A DNA stretch of 64,000 bases, taken from positions 744,001 to 808,000 of the forward strand of contig OZ242192.1 of assembly GCA_965205955.1 (NCBI GenBank), written 5' to 3'. Shown here piece after piece: positions 1-8,973 of the stretch (the stretch's first letter is position 1; each line of letters opens with the position of its first letter). Source of the stretch: G965202915 sp965205955 (GTDB lineage Bacteria > Pseudomonadota > Gammaproteobacteria > Eutrophobiales > Eutrophobiaceae). The position numbers and the translations under genes are program-made. The notes beneath the pieces were generated by a model. That model was not told the DNA's origin, did not search any database, and saw nothing but the letters and a program-made list of their open reading frames with translations.

Positions 1-86
1 AATTCAACACGATGACGCTGCCATGCTGGTTTGACACAGGCACAACCCCAACCGATAATAGCCAACGCATACCATCGGGGAATTCT

Positions 87-1718
87 ATGAAAAAGCTGGT
101 TGCTTTACTTGCTCTGGCGCTACTGACCGGCAATGTGGATGCCAGCCCCCTCCATGACGCCGCCAAAAGTGGCGATATGGAGCTCGTGCGGGAACTGCTT
201 GCCAAGGGCGCCGACCTCAACGCGAAAAACAAGGACGGCGTTACCCCCCTGCACGAGGCGGCACTCCAGGGCCATACTGAGACGGCCCTTGCGCTCATCA
301 AGGCCGGGGCCGACCCCAACGCGAAAGACAATGGCGGCGCGACTCCCCTGCACGTGGCGGCATTCGAGGGCCATACTGAGACGTCCCTTGCCCTCATCAA
401 GGCCGGGGCCGACCCCAATGCGAAAGGCAATGACGGCGCGACTCCCCTGTACTGGGCGGCATCCGAGGGCTATACTGAGACGACCCTTGCCCTCATCAAG
501 GCCGGGGCCGACCTCAATGCGAAATACAATGATGGCGCGACTCCCCTGCACAAGGCGGCGCTGAACGGCCATACTGAGACGTCCCTTGCCCTCATCAAGG
601 CCGGGGCCGACCGCAACGCGAAAACCAAGCAGGGCAATATTCCCCTGCACGCGGCGGCAGGCACGGGCCATACTGAGACGTCCCTTGCCCTCATCAAGGC
701 CGGGGCCGACCCCAATGCGAAAAACAAGGCGTACGGCGCGACTCCCCTGCACTTGGCGGCAGGAAAGGGCCATACTGAGACGGCCCTTGCGCTCATCAAG
801 GCCGGGGCCGACCCCAACGCGAAAAACAAGGACGGCGTTACCCCCCTGCACGAGGCGGCATACGGGGGCCATACTGAGATTGCCCTTGCGCTCATCAAGG
901 CCGGGGCCGACCCCAACGCGAAAGACGAAGAGCACGGCGGTACCCCCCTGTTCTGGGCGGCATCCGAGGGCCAGACTGAGACAGCCCTTGCGCTCATCAA
1001 GGCCGGGGCCGACCCCAACGCGAAAAACAAGGACGGCGATACCCCCCTGCACCAGGCGGCATACGGGGGCCATACTGAGACGACCCTTGCGCTCATCAAG
1101 GCTGGAGCCGACCCCAACGCGAAAGACAAGAACGGCAATACCCCCCTGCTCTGGGCGGCATCCTGGGGCCATACTGAGACGACCCTTGCGCTCATCAAGG
1201 CCGGAGCCGACCCCAACGCGAAAAACAAGGACGGCGATACCTCCCTGCGCTTTGCGGCATCCGAGGGCCATACTGAGACGGCCCTTGCGCTCATCAAGGC
1301 CGGGGCCGACCTCAACGCGAAAAACAAGGACGGCGCTATCCCCCTGCACTGGGCGGCAACCGTGGGCCATACTGAGACGACCCTTGCGCTCATCAAGGCC
1401 GGAGCCGACCCCAACGCGAAAACCAAGGACGGCGATACTCCCCTGCACTGGGCGGCAACATTCGGCCATACCGAGACGACCCTTGCGCTCATCAAGGTCG
1501 GGGCCGACCTCAACGCGAAAGACAAGTTCGGCGGTACTCCCCTGCACTGGGCGGCAACATTCGGCCATACTGAGACGGCCCTTGCGCTCATCAAGGCCGG
1601 AACCGACCCTAACGCGAAAGACAAGGACGGCGAAACTCCCCTGCGCCGGGCGGCAGAAGGGGGCCATACCGAGACGGCCCGTGCGCTCATCGAGGCCGGG
1701 GCTGACCCCCTCCAGTGA
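87..1718 (+). CDS. Exported ankyrin-repeat protein
   Basis: 543 aa. The start at 87 is chosen because it opens a classic signal peptide (MKKLVALLALALL, then about A19), whereas the upstream ATG at 12 would bury it. From residue 20 to the end the protein is about 16 ankyrin repeats of 33 aa (two have an extra residue), with consensus DG-TPLH-AA--GHTET, then LALIKAGADPNAK. The first (SPLHDAAKSGD) and last repeats are divergent caps. Ankyrin repeats bind other proteins; no enzyme domain is present. The signal peptide predicts a periplasmic or secreted protein. The framework is nearly identical between repeats even at the DNA level, while the residue after TPLH and the pairs flanking AA and NAK vary. 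The gene is visibly more G+C rich than its neighbours. The binding partner is unknown. The family call is secure, the role open. Confidence 0.9.
   Translation: MKKLVALLALALLTGNVDASPLHDAAKSGDMELVRELLAKGADLNAKNKDGVTPLHEAALQGHTETALALIKAGADPNAKDNGGATPLHVAAFEGHTETSLALIKAGADPNAKGNDGATPLYWAASEGYTETTLALIKAGADLNAKYNDGATPLHKAALNGHTETSLALIKAGADRNAKTKQGNIPLHAAAGTGHTETSLALIKAGADPNAKNKAYGATPLHLAAGKGHTETALALIKAGADPNAKNKDGVTPLHEAAYGGHTEIALALIKAGADPNAKDEEHGGTPLFWAASEGQTETALALIKAGADPNAKNKDGDTPLHQAAYGGHTETTLALIKAGADPNAKDKNGNTPLLWAASWGHTETTLALIKAGADPNAKNKDGDTSLRFAASEGHTETALALIKAGADLNAKNKDGAIPLHWAATVGHTETTLALIKAGADPNAKTKDGDTPLHWAATFGHTETTLALIKVGADLNAKDKFGGTPLHWAATFGHTETALALIKAGTDPNAKDKDGETPLRRAAEGGHTETARALIEAGADPLQ
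144..1715 (+). repeat. Tandem 99-bp ankyrin-coding repeat array
   Basis: About 16 head-to-tail units of 99 bp (two of 102 bp or so) make up nearly the whole ankyrin gene. The part coding for GHTET to NAK is conserved almost base for base, with only small variants such as gcg/gcc or ggg/gga. Because the period is a multiple of three, long stop-free frames also appear on the opposite strand and in another forward frame; these are by-products of the repeat. Confidence 0.9.
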
Positions 1719-1730
1719 GGATCATTGTGA

Positions 1731-1750
1731 GCCTGCTGAGCAGAATTTTT
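1731..1750 (+). terminator. Possible weak terminator after the ankyrin gene
   Basis: Just after the ankyrin stop codon, CTGC-TGA-GCAG can form a short hairpin followed by AATTTTT. The stem is only 4-5 bp, so this is a weak candidate. It lies between two convergent genes, where a terminator would be expected. Confidence 0.25.
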
Positions 1751-1777
1751 GCAGCATAAAATTATCGGATTTTCGCC

Positions 1778-2326
1778 CTATAACAGTGAGAGTATGACTT
1801 GTTCCGCTTCTGCTTTCGATAAGGGGCCGCGTTTGCGGAAGGCAATGTTTCCCTCACGATCCACAATCACCGTGTAGGGCAGGGCGCCAATTTCATTCCC
1901 GTAGTCTTGCGCGATTTCAATTACCTCATTCACTCCGGTCAGTAGCGGGTAAGGGATCTTCATTGCTTCGCTGTAACTGCGAATTTCCCCGGCTTCCTGC
2001 AAGGCGATCCCGATAAATTGCAGGCCGCGCGCCTGATATTGTTTTTGCAATTCGACGAATACAGGAATTTCTTCCAGGCATGGCGGACACCAGGTGGCCC
2101 AGAAATTCAATACGATGACATGATTCTGCCACTCATTGATATGGCGCCGCTTACCATCTATATCGGCTAATACAAAATCCGGACGCCGTGTTCCGATATT
2201 GCCGGTTGCAGCCGGCTTGATGGCAGGCGCCATTTCAGAAACTTGTTTGTCGGCAGTACCTGAATGGTACAAATAAAAGCCTGCAGGAAAAGCAATAACG
2301 GCGGTAAGAACAAACCACGGCCTCAT
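1778..2326 (-). CDS. TlpA/ResA-like membrane-anchored thioredoxin
   Basis: 182 aa from the ATG at 2326, 5 nt after the dsbD stop; a TTG at 2335 that overlaps dsbD is a possible alternative. An N-terminal hydrophobic segment (about residues 3-20) acts as signal or membrane anchor. It is followed by an AhpC/TSA-thioredoxin fold with active site WCPPC (about residues 79-83) in the context NFWATWCPPCLEEIP, and a cis-proline region GALPYTVIVD. Such proteins reduce disulfides in periplasmic proteins, often apocytochrome c or other DsbD clients. Its position directly downstream of dsbD, probably in one transcript, suggests that DsbD supplies its electrons. The substrate cannot be told from the sequence. 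Confidence 0.88.
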   Translation of the reverse strand: MRPWFVLTAVIAFPAGFYLYHSGTADKQVSEMAPAIKPAATGNIGTRRPDFVLADIDGKRRHINEWQNHVIVLNFWATWCPPCLEEIPVFVELQKQYQARGLQFIGIALQEAGEIRSYSEAMKIPYPLLTGVNEVIEIAQDYGNEIGALPYTVIVDREGNIAFRKRGPLSKAEAEQVILSLL

Positions 2327-2331
2327 GCGCT

Positions 2332-4161
2332 TCAAAAGGCAATGACCTCTTGTAAATGGAGGGAGAATGATGCCGGATCAATGAAGCCCACCACACGATA
2401 CGGTTCAAGCTCTTTTATTTCCCGGTCAAAGAAGAGTAAGGCCGGCGGACCGAATAAATTGAATCGCTGTAACAGCGATTTGTCGTCGGCATTGTTTTGA
2501 GTAACATCCACCTTGAGCAGCACCAGCCGGGACAGCAGTTGCTGTACATTGCTGTCGGCGAAAGTGTATTTTTCCAAATCGTTGCAGATGGCGCACCAAT
2601 CCGCATAAAAATTCACCAGTACCGGTTTACCCGCCCGGTTTGCCGCAGCCAGCGCCTGATCGAGGGCTGTTGTATCCTCGACATAGGTAAACGCCTCTAC
2701 CGGTTCCCCGGCATACCTGCCGTGGAATGCCTTTAATGGCTGCAGAAGTGTGCCGCCGCCCGTTGCCGAGCCGCAGATCATAATCACGCCATAGCTCATT
2801 ATTACCAGGCCGAGACCTTTTTTGAAGCGCGACCATTTCCATTCCGGATCAACCCTGTCGAGCGCCCCCATATATATTGCGGAAATGATAAACAATGACG
2901 CCCATAACAGTAATGTAAGTGAAGAGGCCAATACACGTTCCAGCAACCAGATTGCCACCCCCAGCATGAGGACGCCAAAAACCCCTTTGACTGCATTCAT
3001 CCACGCTCCTGCCCTGGGCAATAACCTGCCGACGGATGCGCCGATAATTAACAGCGGCACGCCAAAACCCAGCCCCATCAAAAATAATGCGGTACCGCCC
3101 AGCAGGGCATCTCCCGTCTGGCTGATATATAACAGCGCGCCGGCCAGCGGCGGGGCAACACAAGGGCCGACAATAATGGCCGATAAAGCGCCCATTATCA
3201 CGGCTCCTTTTATACTGCTCCCCGATTGGCCTTCACTCACCGCATTCAATTTATTCTGCCAGCTTTCCGGCAGTTGCAGTTGGTAAAAACCAAACATTGA
3301 CAGCGCAAGTAAAACAAATACGCCGCTGAATAGGGCAATTGCCCAGACATTTTGCGACGCGGCCTGCAGATTGATATTCAATGAACCGGCAATCACACCA
3401 AGTATGGCGTAGGTCAGGGCCATGGCGAGCACAAAGGCAAGTGAAAGGATAAATGCGCGTAACGTGGATAAAGAACCGGATTGACCGACTATCAGGCCGG
3501 ATAAAATCGGAATCATTGGAAAAACACACGGGGTCAGTGACAATAAAAAACCAAAGCCAAAAAAGCTCAATACATTGATAAGAAAACTACCGCTCAGCAG
3601 TCTTCGAGTAATTGCATCCTGCTCCGATATTTTTGTGGTGGATGCAAGCGGTTCTGTGTTGATTGCCGGGGCGGCAACTGCATTGCTGAATAATGCAAGA
3701 TTGAAGGTCTTGTGAATCGGCGGATAACACACTGCGTTTTCCTTGCAGCCCTGGTAATCCACTTCGAGGACCGTGCCTGAGGCGGCCGCGTTGATTATTG
3801 GAACGTCAAAGCTCAAGCTATTGTAATGCACCTGCACGGCTCCAAAAACCGGGTCTTGTTTTAGTTTTCCGGCAGGAATGGTGAATGAGCCGGTGCGCGG
3901 ACCATCGCCCGAAACATTGACCCTGAATTTGTCGTGATAAAGGTAATAACCGGGTTCGATATTCCAATCCAGGGTTACCGAGTTATCGCGGTTGGCTTGT
4001 ATCAGTACTTTGAATGCATCTTCGGGGTCCAGGATCTCGTCGCTTACTGCCGTATTTTCAGTATTGAAAATATTGGCCAGTCTGTCGCCCAGGGAGGTTG
4101 CCGATAGCGGCTGGCAATAAAGCGCTGCGAAAACAATGATCGAAAATCCGGTTAATTTCAT
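2332..4161 (-). CDS. dsbD: Thiol:disulfide interchange protein DsbD
   Basis: 609 aa, the usual full length. It passes electrons from cytoplasmic thioredoxin across the inner membrane to periplasmic DsbC/DsbG/CcmG-type proteins. All three modules are visible: a signal peptide (residues 1-21), a periplasmic alpha domain with C139 and C145 (YQGCKENAVCYPP), an eight-helix membrane domain from about 195 to 465 with the paired cysteines C212 (LTPCVFPMIP) and C334 (VGPCVAPPLAG), and a C-terminal thioredoxin domain with WCAIC (C523, C526). All six redox cysteines are therefore present. The start overlaps the cutA stop as ATGA, and the cutA-dsbD pairing is also found in enterobacteria, so the two are likely cotranscribed. 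Confidence 0.96.
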   Translation of the reverse strand: MKLTGFSIIVFAALYCQPLSATSLGDRLANIFNTENTAVSDEILDPEDAFKVLIQANRDNSVTLDWNIEPGYYLYHDKFRVNVSGDGPRTGSFTIPAGKLKQDPVFGAVQVHYNSLSFDVPIINAAASGTVLEVDYQGCKENAVCYPPIHKTFNLALFSNAVAAPAINTEPLASTTKISEQDAITRRLLSGSFLINVLSFFGFGFLLSLTPCVFPMIPILSGLIVGQSGSLSTLRAFILSLAFVLAMALTYAILGVIAGSLNINLQAASQNVWAIALFSGVFVLLALSMFGFYQLQLPESWQNKLNAVSEGQSGSSIKGAVIMGALSAIIVGPCVAPPLAGALLYISQTGDALLGGTALFLMGLGFGVPLLIIGASVGRLLPRAGAWMNAVKGVFGVLMLGVAIWLLERVLASSLTLLLWASLFIISAIYMGALDRVDPEWKWSRFKKGLGLVIMSYGVIMICGSATGGGTLLQPLKAFHGRYAGEPVEAFTYVEDTTALDQALAAANRAGKPVLVNFYADWCAICNDLEKYTFADSNVQQLLSRLVLLKVDVTQNNADDKSLLQRFNLFGPPALLFFDREIKELEPYRVVGFIDPASFSLHLQEVIAF

Positions 4162-4490
4162 GGGCTACTTGTATTTTCTCTGATCCAGTCACAGTATTTA
4201 TCTAAGCCGGTATGGATAGGGACAGCAATAATTTCGGGAAGTTCGTAAGGGTGAATCGCCTTTATATGCTGCTCCAGCTTTGGATAAATTTCCCTGGTAG
4301 TTTTGATGAGCAATAAGTATTCCTTGTTTTCATTGACCTGGTTTTCCCAGGTATAATATGACTCGATGTCAGGGATAACATTGACGCAGGCGGCCAGTTT
4401 TTTAGAGACCAGTTCACGCGCTATTTTTTTTGCAGAAATTGATCCCGGACAGGTGGTTAATGCTATTAAAAGTGTATTGTCATTGCTCAT
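4158..4490 (-). CDS. cutA: Divalent-cation tolerance protein CutA
   Basis: 110 aa from the ATG at 4490; a GTG directly before it at 4493 could also be used. CutA1 is a small trimeric ferredoxin-fold protein linked to copper tolerance in E. coli, though its exact biochemical role is unsettled. Family marks seen here are the N-terminal beta strand with TTCP, the KLAACVN segment, YTWENQVNENKEYLLLIKT, and HPYELPEIIAVPI near the C-terminus. The stop overlaps the dsbD start by 4 nt. Confidence 0.94.
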   Translation of the reverse strand: MSNDNTLLIALTTCPGSISAKKIARELVSKKLAACVNVIPDIESYYTWENQVNENKEYLLLIKTTREIYPKLEQHIKAIHPYELPEIIAVPIHTGLDKYCDWIRENTSSP

Positions 4491-4579
4491 CACGGCTAAG
4501 GTCGCGTTTGTTTACGTTGTTTTCAAGTTCGGCATCTTTGACACCAGGGATATGCGTCGTCGATACTCTTTTTCACTCA

Positions 4580-7033
4580 TTAGAATGGTTTCCACAGCAG
4601 AATTAGTTTGGGTAGCAGGGTCAGGGTGGCAAGCAGCGCAATCAACATGGCCAATGCAGTCAGAAATCCGAAATAAATAGTTGGAATGAAGTTGGACAGA
4701 ACCAGGATCGAAAAGCCAATGACGATGGTGATCATGGTATAGAACATGGCCTTGCCGATATTCGCATGGCAGTAGTACATGGTCTTTTTGTAATTTCTGA
4801 ACCTGGGATATTCTTCGCGAAAACGATACAGGTAATGGATACTGTTATCAACCGCAATGCCGATTGTAATGGCGGCAATGGTAGTCGTCATAATATCGAG
4901 TGGTATTGATAACAGGCCCATCATTCCCAGAATAATGACCGCTGCCAGTATGTTGGGAATAATTCCGATTATAGCAAGGGATATCGATCTGAATAGTATG
5001 AAAAGCATCAGGGCGATCCCGGCTATGACTACGGCCAATGTCAGGATCTGTGAACGAAACAGGCTCTGCAACATATTGTTATAGAGAACCAACACGCCCG
5101 TTATCTTGAAGCTGTTTGGAGACAATCCCAGTTTTTCAGTCAACTCAAGGCGTATTTTTTCAATCAATTCCTTACGCCGCAAATCCGGCAGCGAATCCAT
5201 GACGCGGATGCTGATCCTTGCCTCGTTGTTTTCCATCGATATATACGGATCGAGCAATACCTCCCTGTATTCCGGGGGGAAGCGCTTATAGGCGATGGCC
5301 AGTTCAAATGAGTCGAATTTGCCCTTATTGAGCGTCTCCCCGACCCGGATAATAGAGGCAAGGGACAGGACTTTCCCGACTGCGGGAATGCTGTCCAGAT
5401 AATCATGCGCTTCTTTAATGGTATTCAGGCGCTCCGCCGTAAACCAGACAGCTTCAGGATCTTCTTCGTATGCGCCAAATAAATCGCCCAGTTCATCATC
5501 TTCCGGTGGTGAGACTTCCTCTTCGGTTAAATCCAGCAGAATGTCCAGCGGTGTTGTTCCCCCCAGCTTTTCATCGATTTGTTTCAAACCCTGGTATATC
5601 TCGGTGCCGCTCTTGAAGTAATTGAGGAAGCTGTTTTCAACTCGTAGCCTGGAAGTCCCGAACAGACTCGCCGATACAAGCAGGACTGCCAGCACCAGGA
5701 TTTTGTTTCCATGATGCTCGGCAACAGAGGCCAGCCTGGTGGTGAACTGAAATTCCCAGCCTTTCTGCTCGGCCTCTACGGACTTACCCATCAGCATCAA
5801 TAAGGCCGGGAACAACAGAAATGATATGAGCAATGTTATGGTCAGACCTATAGTCATCATCCAGCCAAAATCAATAACCGGTTTGATATTACTCACCACC
5901 AGGGAGCCGAATGCCATGATTGTAGTCAGGGTGGTATATAGGCAGGGCCATATCATCCTGGAAACCGTCGTCAACACCAGTGTCCGCCGGTCCATTTCCG
6001 GGAAGTCTTTGGTTAATTGCCGGTAGCGCACGATCAAATGAATATTCATTGACATGGTGATGATAAGCATCAAGGAAATAAAATTAGAGGAAATCACGGT
6101 CACGCGCCAGCCGATCAGCCCCAGCAGACCAATCATCGATAAACCGGCGAAGACACAGCTCGACAACGGCAGTAACACCCAGCGCATCCGCCTGAATATG
6201 GTGGCGAGCATACCGATCAGAAACAGGAAAACACCCGTGCCGAAGACGACAAGATCATTTTTGATAAAAGTGATCATATCATCGGCAATCATCGGAACCC
6301 CGCCCAAATGTATCGTTCCATATTGCCGGTAGGGTTGTATGATCGCTCTTATTTCCTCTATATTCAGACGGTCATCCTTGTTCAGCCTGGTCTTGGAGCG
6401 GTCGTAATCTTCCAATACTTGTTTCAGCACTTGCTGCTCTTCCGCGTTTAAGCCTTCCTTTTCCCGCTGCGCCAATAACCGGTCTCTGTTTTTTTGGAGT
6501 GTCCGATACTCTTTGTTCACTCGCAGGTTAATCTGTATCGCCGTTGTTTGGCCGTCTCTGCTGATAATCAAATCGCGATATATGGGACTGTTTACTAATT
6601 CCCGGCGGGCTTTTTCTATATCAATATATTCACTTTCAAGAGTGGGTATATTCCCGCTAAGCTCGGATAATGAGCCTTCACCCTGGTTGACCAATGGCAC
6701 ATCAATGAGACTGACTACTGATTCGACGCGCTCCAGTTGCCTGAATTCGCCTCGCAATTGTTTGATTATCTCCAGAGAGTCCGGGGAAAAAAGATCGTCC
6801 TCCGGAGTATAGGTAACGATTAGAAATTCTTTGATCCCGTATCTCGATTCGGTTTCCTTGAAGGCGCGCAAATCCGGATCGTTGTCAAGCAACAATGAAT
6901 CGGCGGATGCGTCCAGTTTGAAGTCCCGGGCATGAAATCCGAAGTAGGAAAATACTGCGAGCAGTATGAGTAATACCGCAACAGGATTGCCCAGCACAAA
7001 ATGATCATAGAGCTTTTGTAATTTCTCGAACAC
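4580..7033 (-). CDS. RND-superfamily (MMPL-type) exporter
   Basis: 817 aa in one frame. The start is a GTG at 7033, taken because the first residues (MFEKLQKLYDHFVLGNP) lead straight into the first membrane helix. The layout is that of MMPL/RND transporters (COG1033-like): TM1, a large periplasmic loop (about 40-265), six helices (about 265-420) with a GxxxD-like segment, a second loop (about 450-660) with an acidic stretch, and a second block of helices (about 660-815) containing ITIGIAVDNSIHYLYRFREE. Such proteins use the proton gradient to move lipids, hopanoids or drugs from the inner membrane. No membrane-fusion protein or outer-membrane factor gene lies nearby, so the cargo is unknown; a lipid is a reasonable guess from family precedent. 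Confidence 0.85.
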   Translation of the reverse strand: MFEKLQKLYDHFVLGNPVAVLLILLAVFSYFGFHARDFKLDASADSLLLDNDPDLRAFKETESRYGIKEFLIVTYTPEDDLFSPDSLEIIKQLRGEFRQLERVESVVSLIDVPLVNQGEGSLSELSGNIPTLESEYIDIEKARRELVNSPIYRDLIISRDGQTTAIQINLRVNKEYRTLQKNRDRLLAQREKEGLNAEEQQVLKQVLEDYDRSKTRLNKDDRLNIEEIRAIIQPYRQYGTIHLGGVPMIADDMITFIKNDLVVFGTGVFLFLIGMLATIFRRMRWVLLPLSSCVFAGLSMIGLLGLIGWRVTVISSNFISLMLIITMSMNIHLIVRYRQLTKDFPEMDRRTLVLTTVSRMIWPCLYTTLTTIMAFGSLVVSNIKPVIDFGWMMTIGLTITLLISFLLFPALLMLMGKSVEAEQKGWEFQFTTRLASVAEHHGNKILVLAVLLVSASLFGTSRLRVENSFLNYFKSGTEIYQGLKQIDEKLGGTTPLDILLDLTEEEVSPPEDDELGDLFGAYEEDPEAVWFTAERLNTIKEAHDYLDSIPAVGKVLSLASIIRVGETLNKGKFDSFELAIAYKRFPPEYREVLLDPYISMENNEARISIRVMDSLPDLRRKELIEKIRLELTEKLGLSPNSFKITGVLVLYNNMLQSLFRSQILTLAVVIAGIALMLFILFRSISLAIIGIIPNILAAVIILGMMGLLSIPLDIMTTTIAAITIGIAVDNSIHYLYRFREEYPRFRNYKKTMYYCHANIGKAMFYTMITIVIGFSILVLSNFIPTIYFGFLTALAMLIALLATLTLLPKLILLWKPF

Positions 7034-7049
7034 GTCAGTCAGGATAAAT

Positions 7050-7079
7050 TTATAAGGATTTTTTATATATAATTTTCAA
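7050..7079 (-). promoter_or_regulatory. Possible sigma-70 promoter for the RND exporter
   Basis: On the minus strand TTGAAA (7079-7074) and TTATAA (7055-7050) are 18 bp apart in a very A+T-rich stretch. The inferred transcript would begin only about 10 nt before the GTG start at 7033, leaving no room for a normal ribosome binding site. Either the promoter or the start assignment may be off. Confidence 0.3.
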
Positions 7080-7201
7080 ATTAATCTGGCCTTGAAGGCC
7101 GCCGGCATCCTCGGCAGATGAGACTATAGCCGTAATGCCCCGCATGATATTGCCGCCATTTAGTGCCGTACAACTGCCGCCAACCGCAACATGAATTATA
7201 T

Positions 7202-7810
7202 CTATAAGTCGGTGCAGGGCAACCGGATCTTGCCGATCAGGATCTTGTTTATTGTCTCCGGGTACAATTTATGTTCAATCTCGAGCACCTTGTCCGCCAG
7301 ACTGTTCGCCGTATCATTACTATCGACCCCCACCTTCTGCTGGGTCAGGATTTTGCCCTGATCGTAGTCAGCGTCCACAACGTGAACGGTCGCTCCGCTT
7401 TCCGATTCATCGGCATCGATTACAGCCTGATGGATATTCAGACCATACATTCCCTTGCCGCCAAATTTAGGCAGCAAGGATGGGTGAATATTGATAATTC
7501 TGCCGCGAAACTGTTCCAATAACACCGGTCCCACCTTCTTCATATAACCCGCCAGAATGACCAGATTGGTTCCGACCTCGATAAGCGCATCAGTTAATGC
7601 TCGGTCCAGTGTTTCCGAATCCGGGTAGAGCCTGGCGCTGATATGGCGCGTTCGGATCTTCTTTTCCCTTGCCGTCTTTAATGCGCCGGAGTCTGAATTA
7701 TTGCTGATTACTATTTCGATACGGGCATTCAGAGTCCCGTTATTACAGGCATCGATAATGGCAAGCATATTGCTTCCTCTGCCGGATGCCAATATGCCGA
7801 TTTTAGTCAC
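7202..7810 (-). CDS. purN: Phosphoribosylglycinamide formyltransferase PurN
   Basis: 202 aa, GTG start. It transfers a formyl group from 10-formyl-THF to GAR, the third step of purine synthesis. The N-terminal phosphate-binding segment ILASGRGSNM is present, and the catalytic trio fits N107 and H109 (INIHPSLLP) and D150 (DADYDQGKIL). The length is close to the E. coli enzyme (212 aa). The start overlaps the end of pdxB by 8 nt, so the two are translationally coupled. purM, the usual partner, is not in this window. Confidence 0.96.
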   Translation of the reverse strand: MTKIGILASGRGSNMLAIIDACNNGTLNARIEIVISNNSDSGALKTAREKKIRTRHISARLYPDSETLDRALTDALIEVGTNLVILAGYMKKVGPVLLEQFRGRIINIHPSLLPKFGGKGMYGLNIHQAVIDADESESGATVHVVDADYDQGKILTQQKVGVDSNDTANSLADKVLEIEHKLYPETINKILIGKIRLPCTDL

Positions 7811-8948
7811 TGTATGCCACCTTGAAACCCAGGTCCTTCAGCACTTTCTCCTGTGAATGTGCTCTATTGGAAACAATGGTTTTCGATGTGAATTCTCTTC
7901 GTTGAGGATAGTTTTTCCTTAACTCATCAAAGACTCTCCCGGCCTTGTCTTTGTCCGTCTGTAATAAACCCTTCAAGGCGGCGCTATCTCTCCTCACGTC
8001 ATAGCCGGACAGTACCGAGCATTGGACTATATCCTGATTGGTATCTTCAATAAATAATTTATTCTCACCGGCCGCCGGCGGTGAGAGAGCGGGAAGATGC
8101 GCTGCCTGTTGCTCCAGGAACCCCTGCTGCAGGACTTTTGTTGCGGCTACTTTCCCATCGAAACTATAGCCCGCTATATGCGGTGTGCCCAGCATTACTT
8201 TTTCCAGAAGCTCCGGATTGATATACGGTTCATTTTGCCATACATCGAGTATGGCGGTGAAAGCTGCGTGGCTTTGCAGATGCTCGATCAATGCCTGCTC
8301 ATTGAGCACCCCGCCGCGCGAGGTATTGATAAGCGCCGCATCCGGTTTGCAATTATTCAAAAAATCGGCGTCGATCATATTGGAGGTCGCATACCGTCCC
8401 TCGAATGTCAGCGGCAGATGCAGACTGATCACATCCGCCTGAAAAATTTGCTCCGGTTCGCAGTATTTTTTGTCATTGGTTTTGTCTTTCAGCGGCGGGT
8501 CGTTGAGCAGACAATCGATCCCCAGAGTGGTTAAAAAGGAGTGCAGAATCGAACCGATCTTGCCGCAGCCGATAATTCCAACCGTTGTCTCTTCAAGCAA
8601 TTTTGATTTGGTTTCTTTGAGAATATACAGGCAACTTAGCACATATTCGGCCACCGAGCGGGCATTTGCGCCCGGGGCGTACACAAAATCAATATTGTTT
8701 TTTTCCAGATAATCGAGATCAACATGATCGATGCCGCTGGTAGCAGAACCGACAAATTGAATCGCACTGCCCTGTAACAGTTTTTCATCGACCCGGGTAA
8801 CCGAGCGAACCAGCAGCGCATCGGCATTGGCGGCAACGGCGGTATCGATCTCATAGCCGTTCAGGGTTTCCACCTTGCCCGCGCAACCAAAGGCCTCATG
8901 CACAAACGGGATCTGTTGATCGGCAATAATGCGCAATTCGGAATGCAA
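7803..8948 (-). CDS. pdxB: Erythronate-4-phosphate dehydrogenase PdxB
   Basis: 381 aa. It oxidises 4-phosphoerythronate in the DXP-dependent pyridoxal-phosphate pathway. The N-terminus IIADQQIPFVHEAF matches PdxB. The NAD-binding Rossmann segment is VGIIGCGKIGS, the dehydrogenase signature regions are SATSGIDHVDL and INTSRGGVLNE, and the catalytic H is in TPHIAGYSFDGK. A C-terminal extension (about 285-381) is the PdxB-specific dimerisation domain that separates it from other 2-hydroxyacid dehydrogenases. No ATG lies at the N-terminus: TTG at 8948 or TTG at 8936 (LRIIADQ) are the start options. PdxB is largely confined to gammaproteobacteria and some relatives. Confidence 0.94.
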   Translation of the reverse strand: MHSELRIIADQQIPFVHEAFGCAGKVETLNGYEIDTAVAANADALLVRSVTRVDEKLLQGSAIQFVGSATSGIDHVDLDYLEKNNIDFVYAPGANARSVAEYVLSCLYILKETKSKLLEETTVGIIGCGKIGSILHSFLTTLGIDCLLNDPPLKDKTNDKKYCEPEQIFQADVISLHLPLTFEGRYATSNMIDADFLNNCKPDAALINTSRGGVLNEQALIEHLQSHAAFTAILDVWQNEPYINPELLEKVMLGTPHIAGYSFDGKVAATKVLQQGFLEQQAAHLPALSPPAAGENKLFIEDTNQDIVQCSVLSGYDVRRDSAALKGLLQTDKDKAGRVFDELRKNYPQRREFTSKTIVSNRAHSQEKVLKDLGFKVAYSD

Positions 8949-8973
8949 AAATGATTATCCGACTCTATCCATA

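Noticed and set aside
120..1690. Long reading frames on the minus strand (515 and 406 codons) and other forward frames inside the ankyrin gene
   Set aside because: They come from the 99-bp period: a frame free of stops in one unit stays free in all. They are Arg/Val/Gly-rich repeats with no family match, while the ankyrin frame has a signal peptide and a clear fold.
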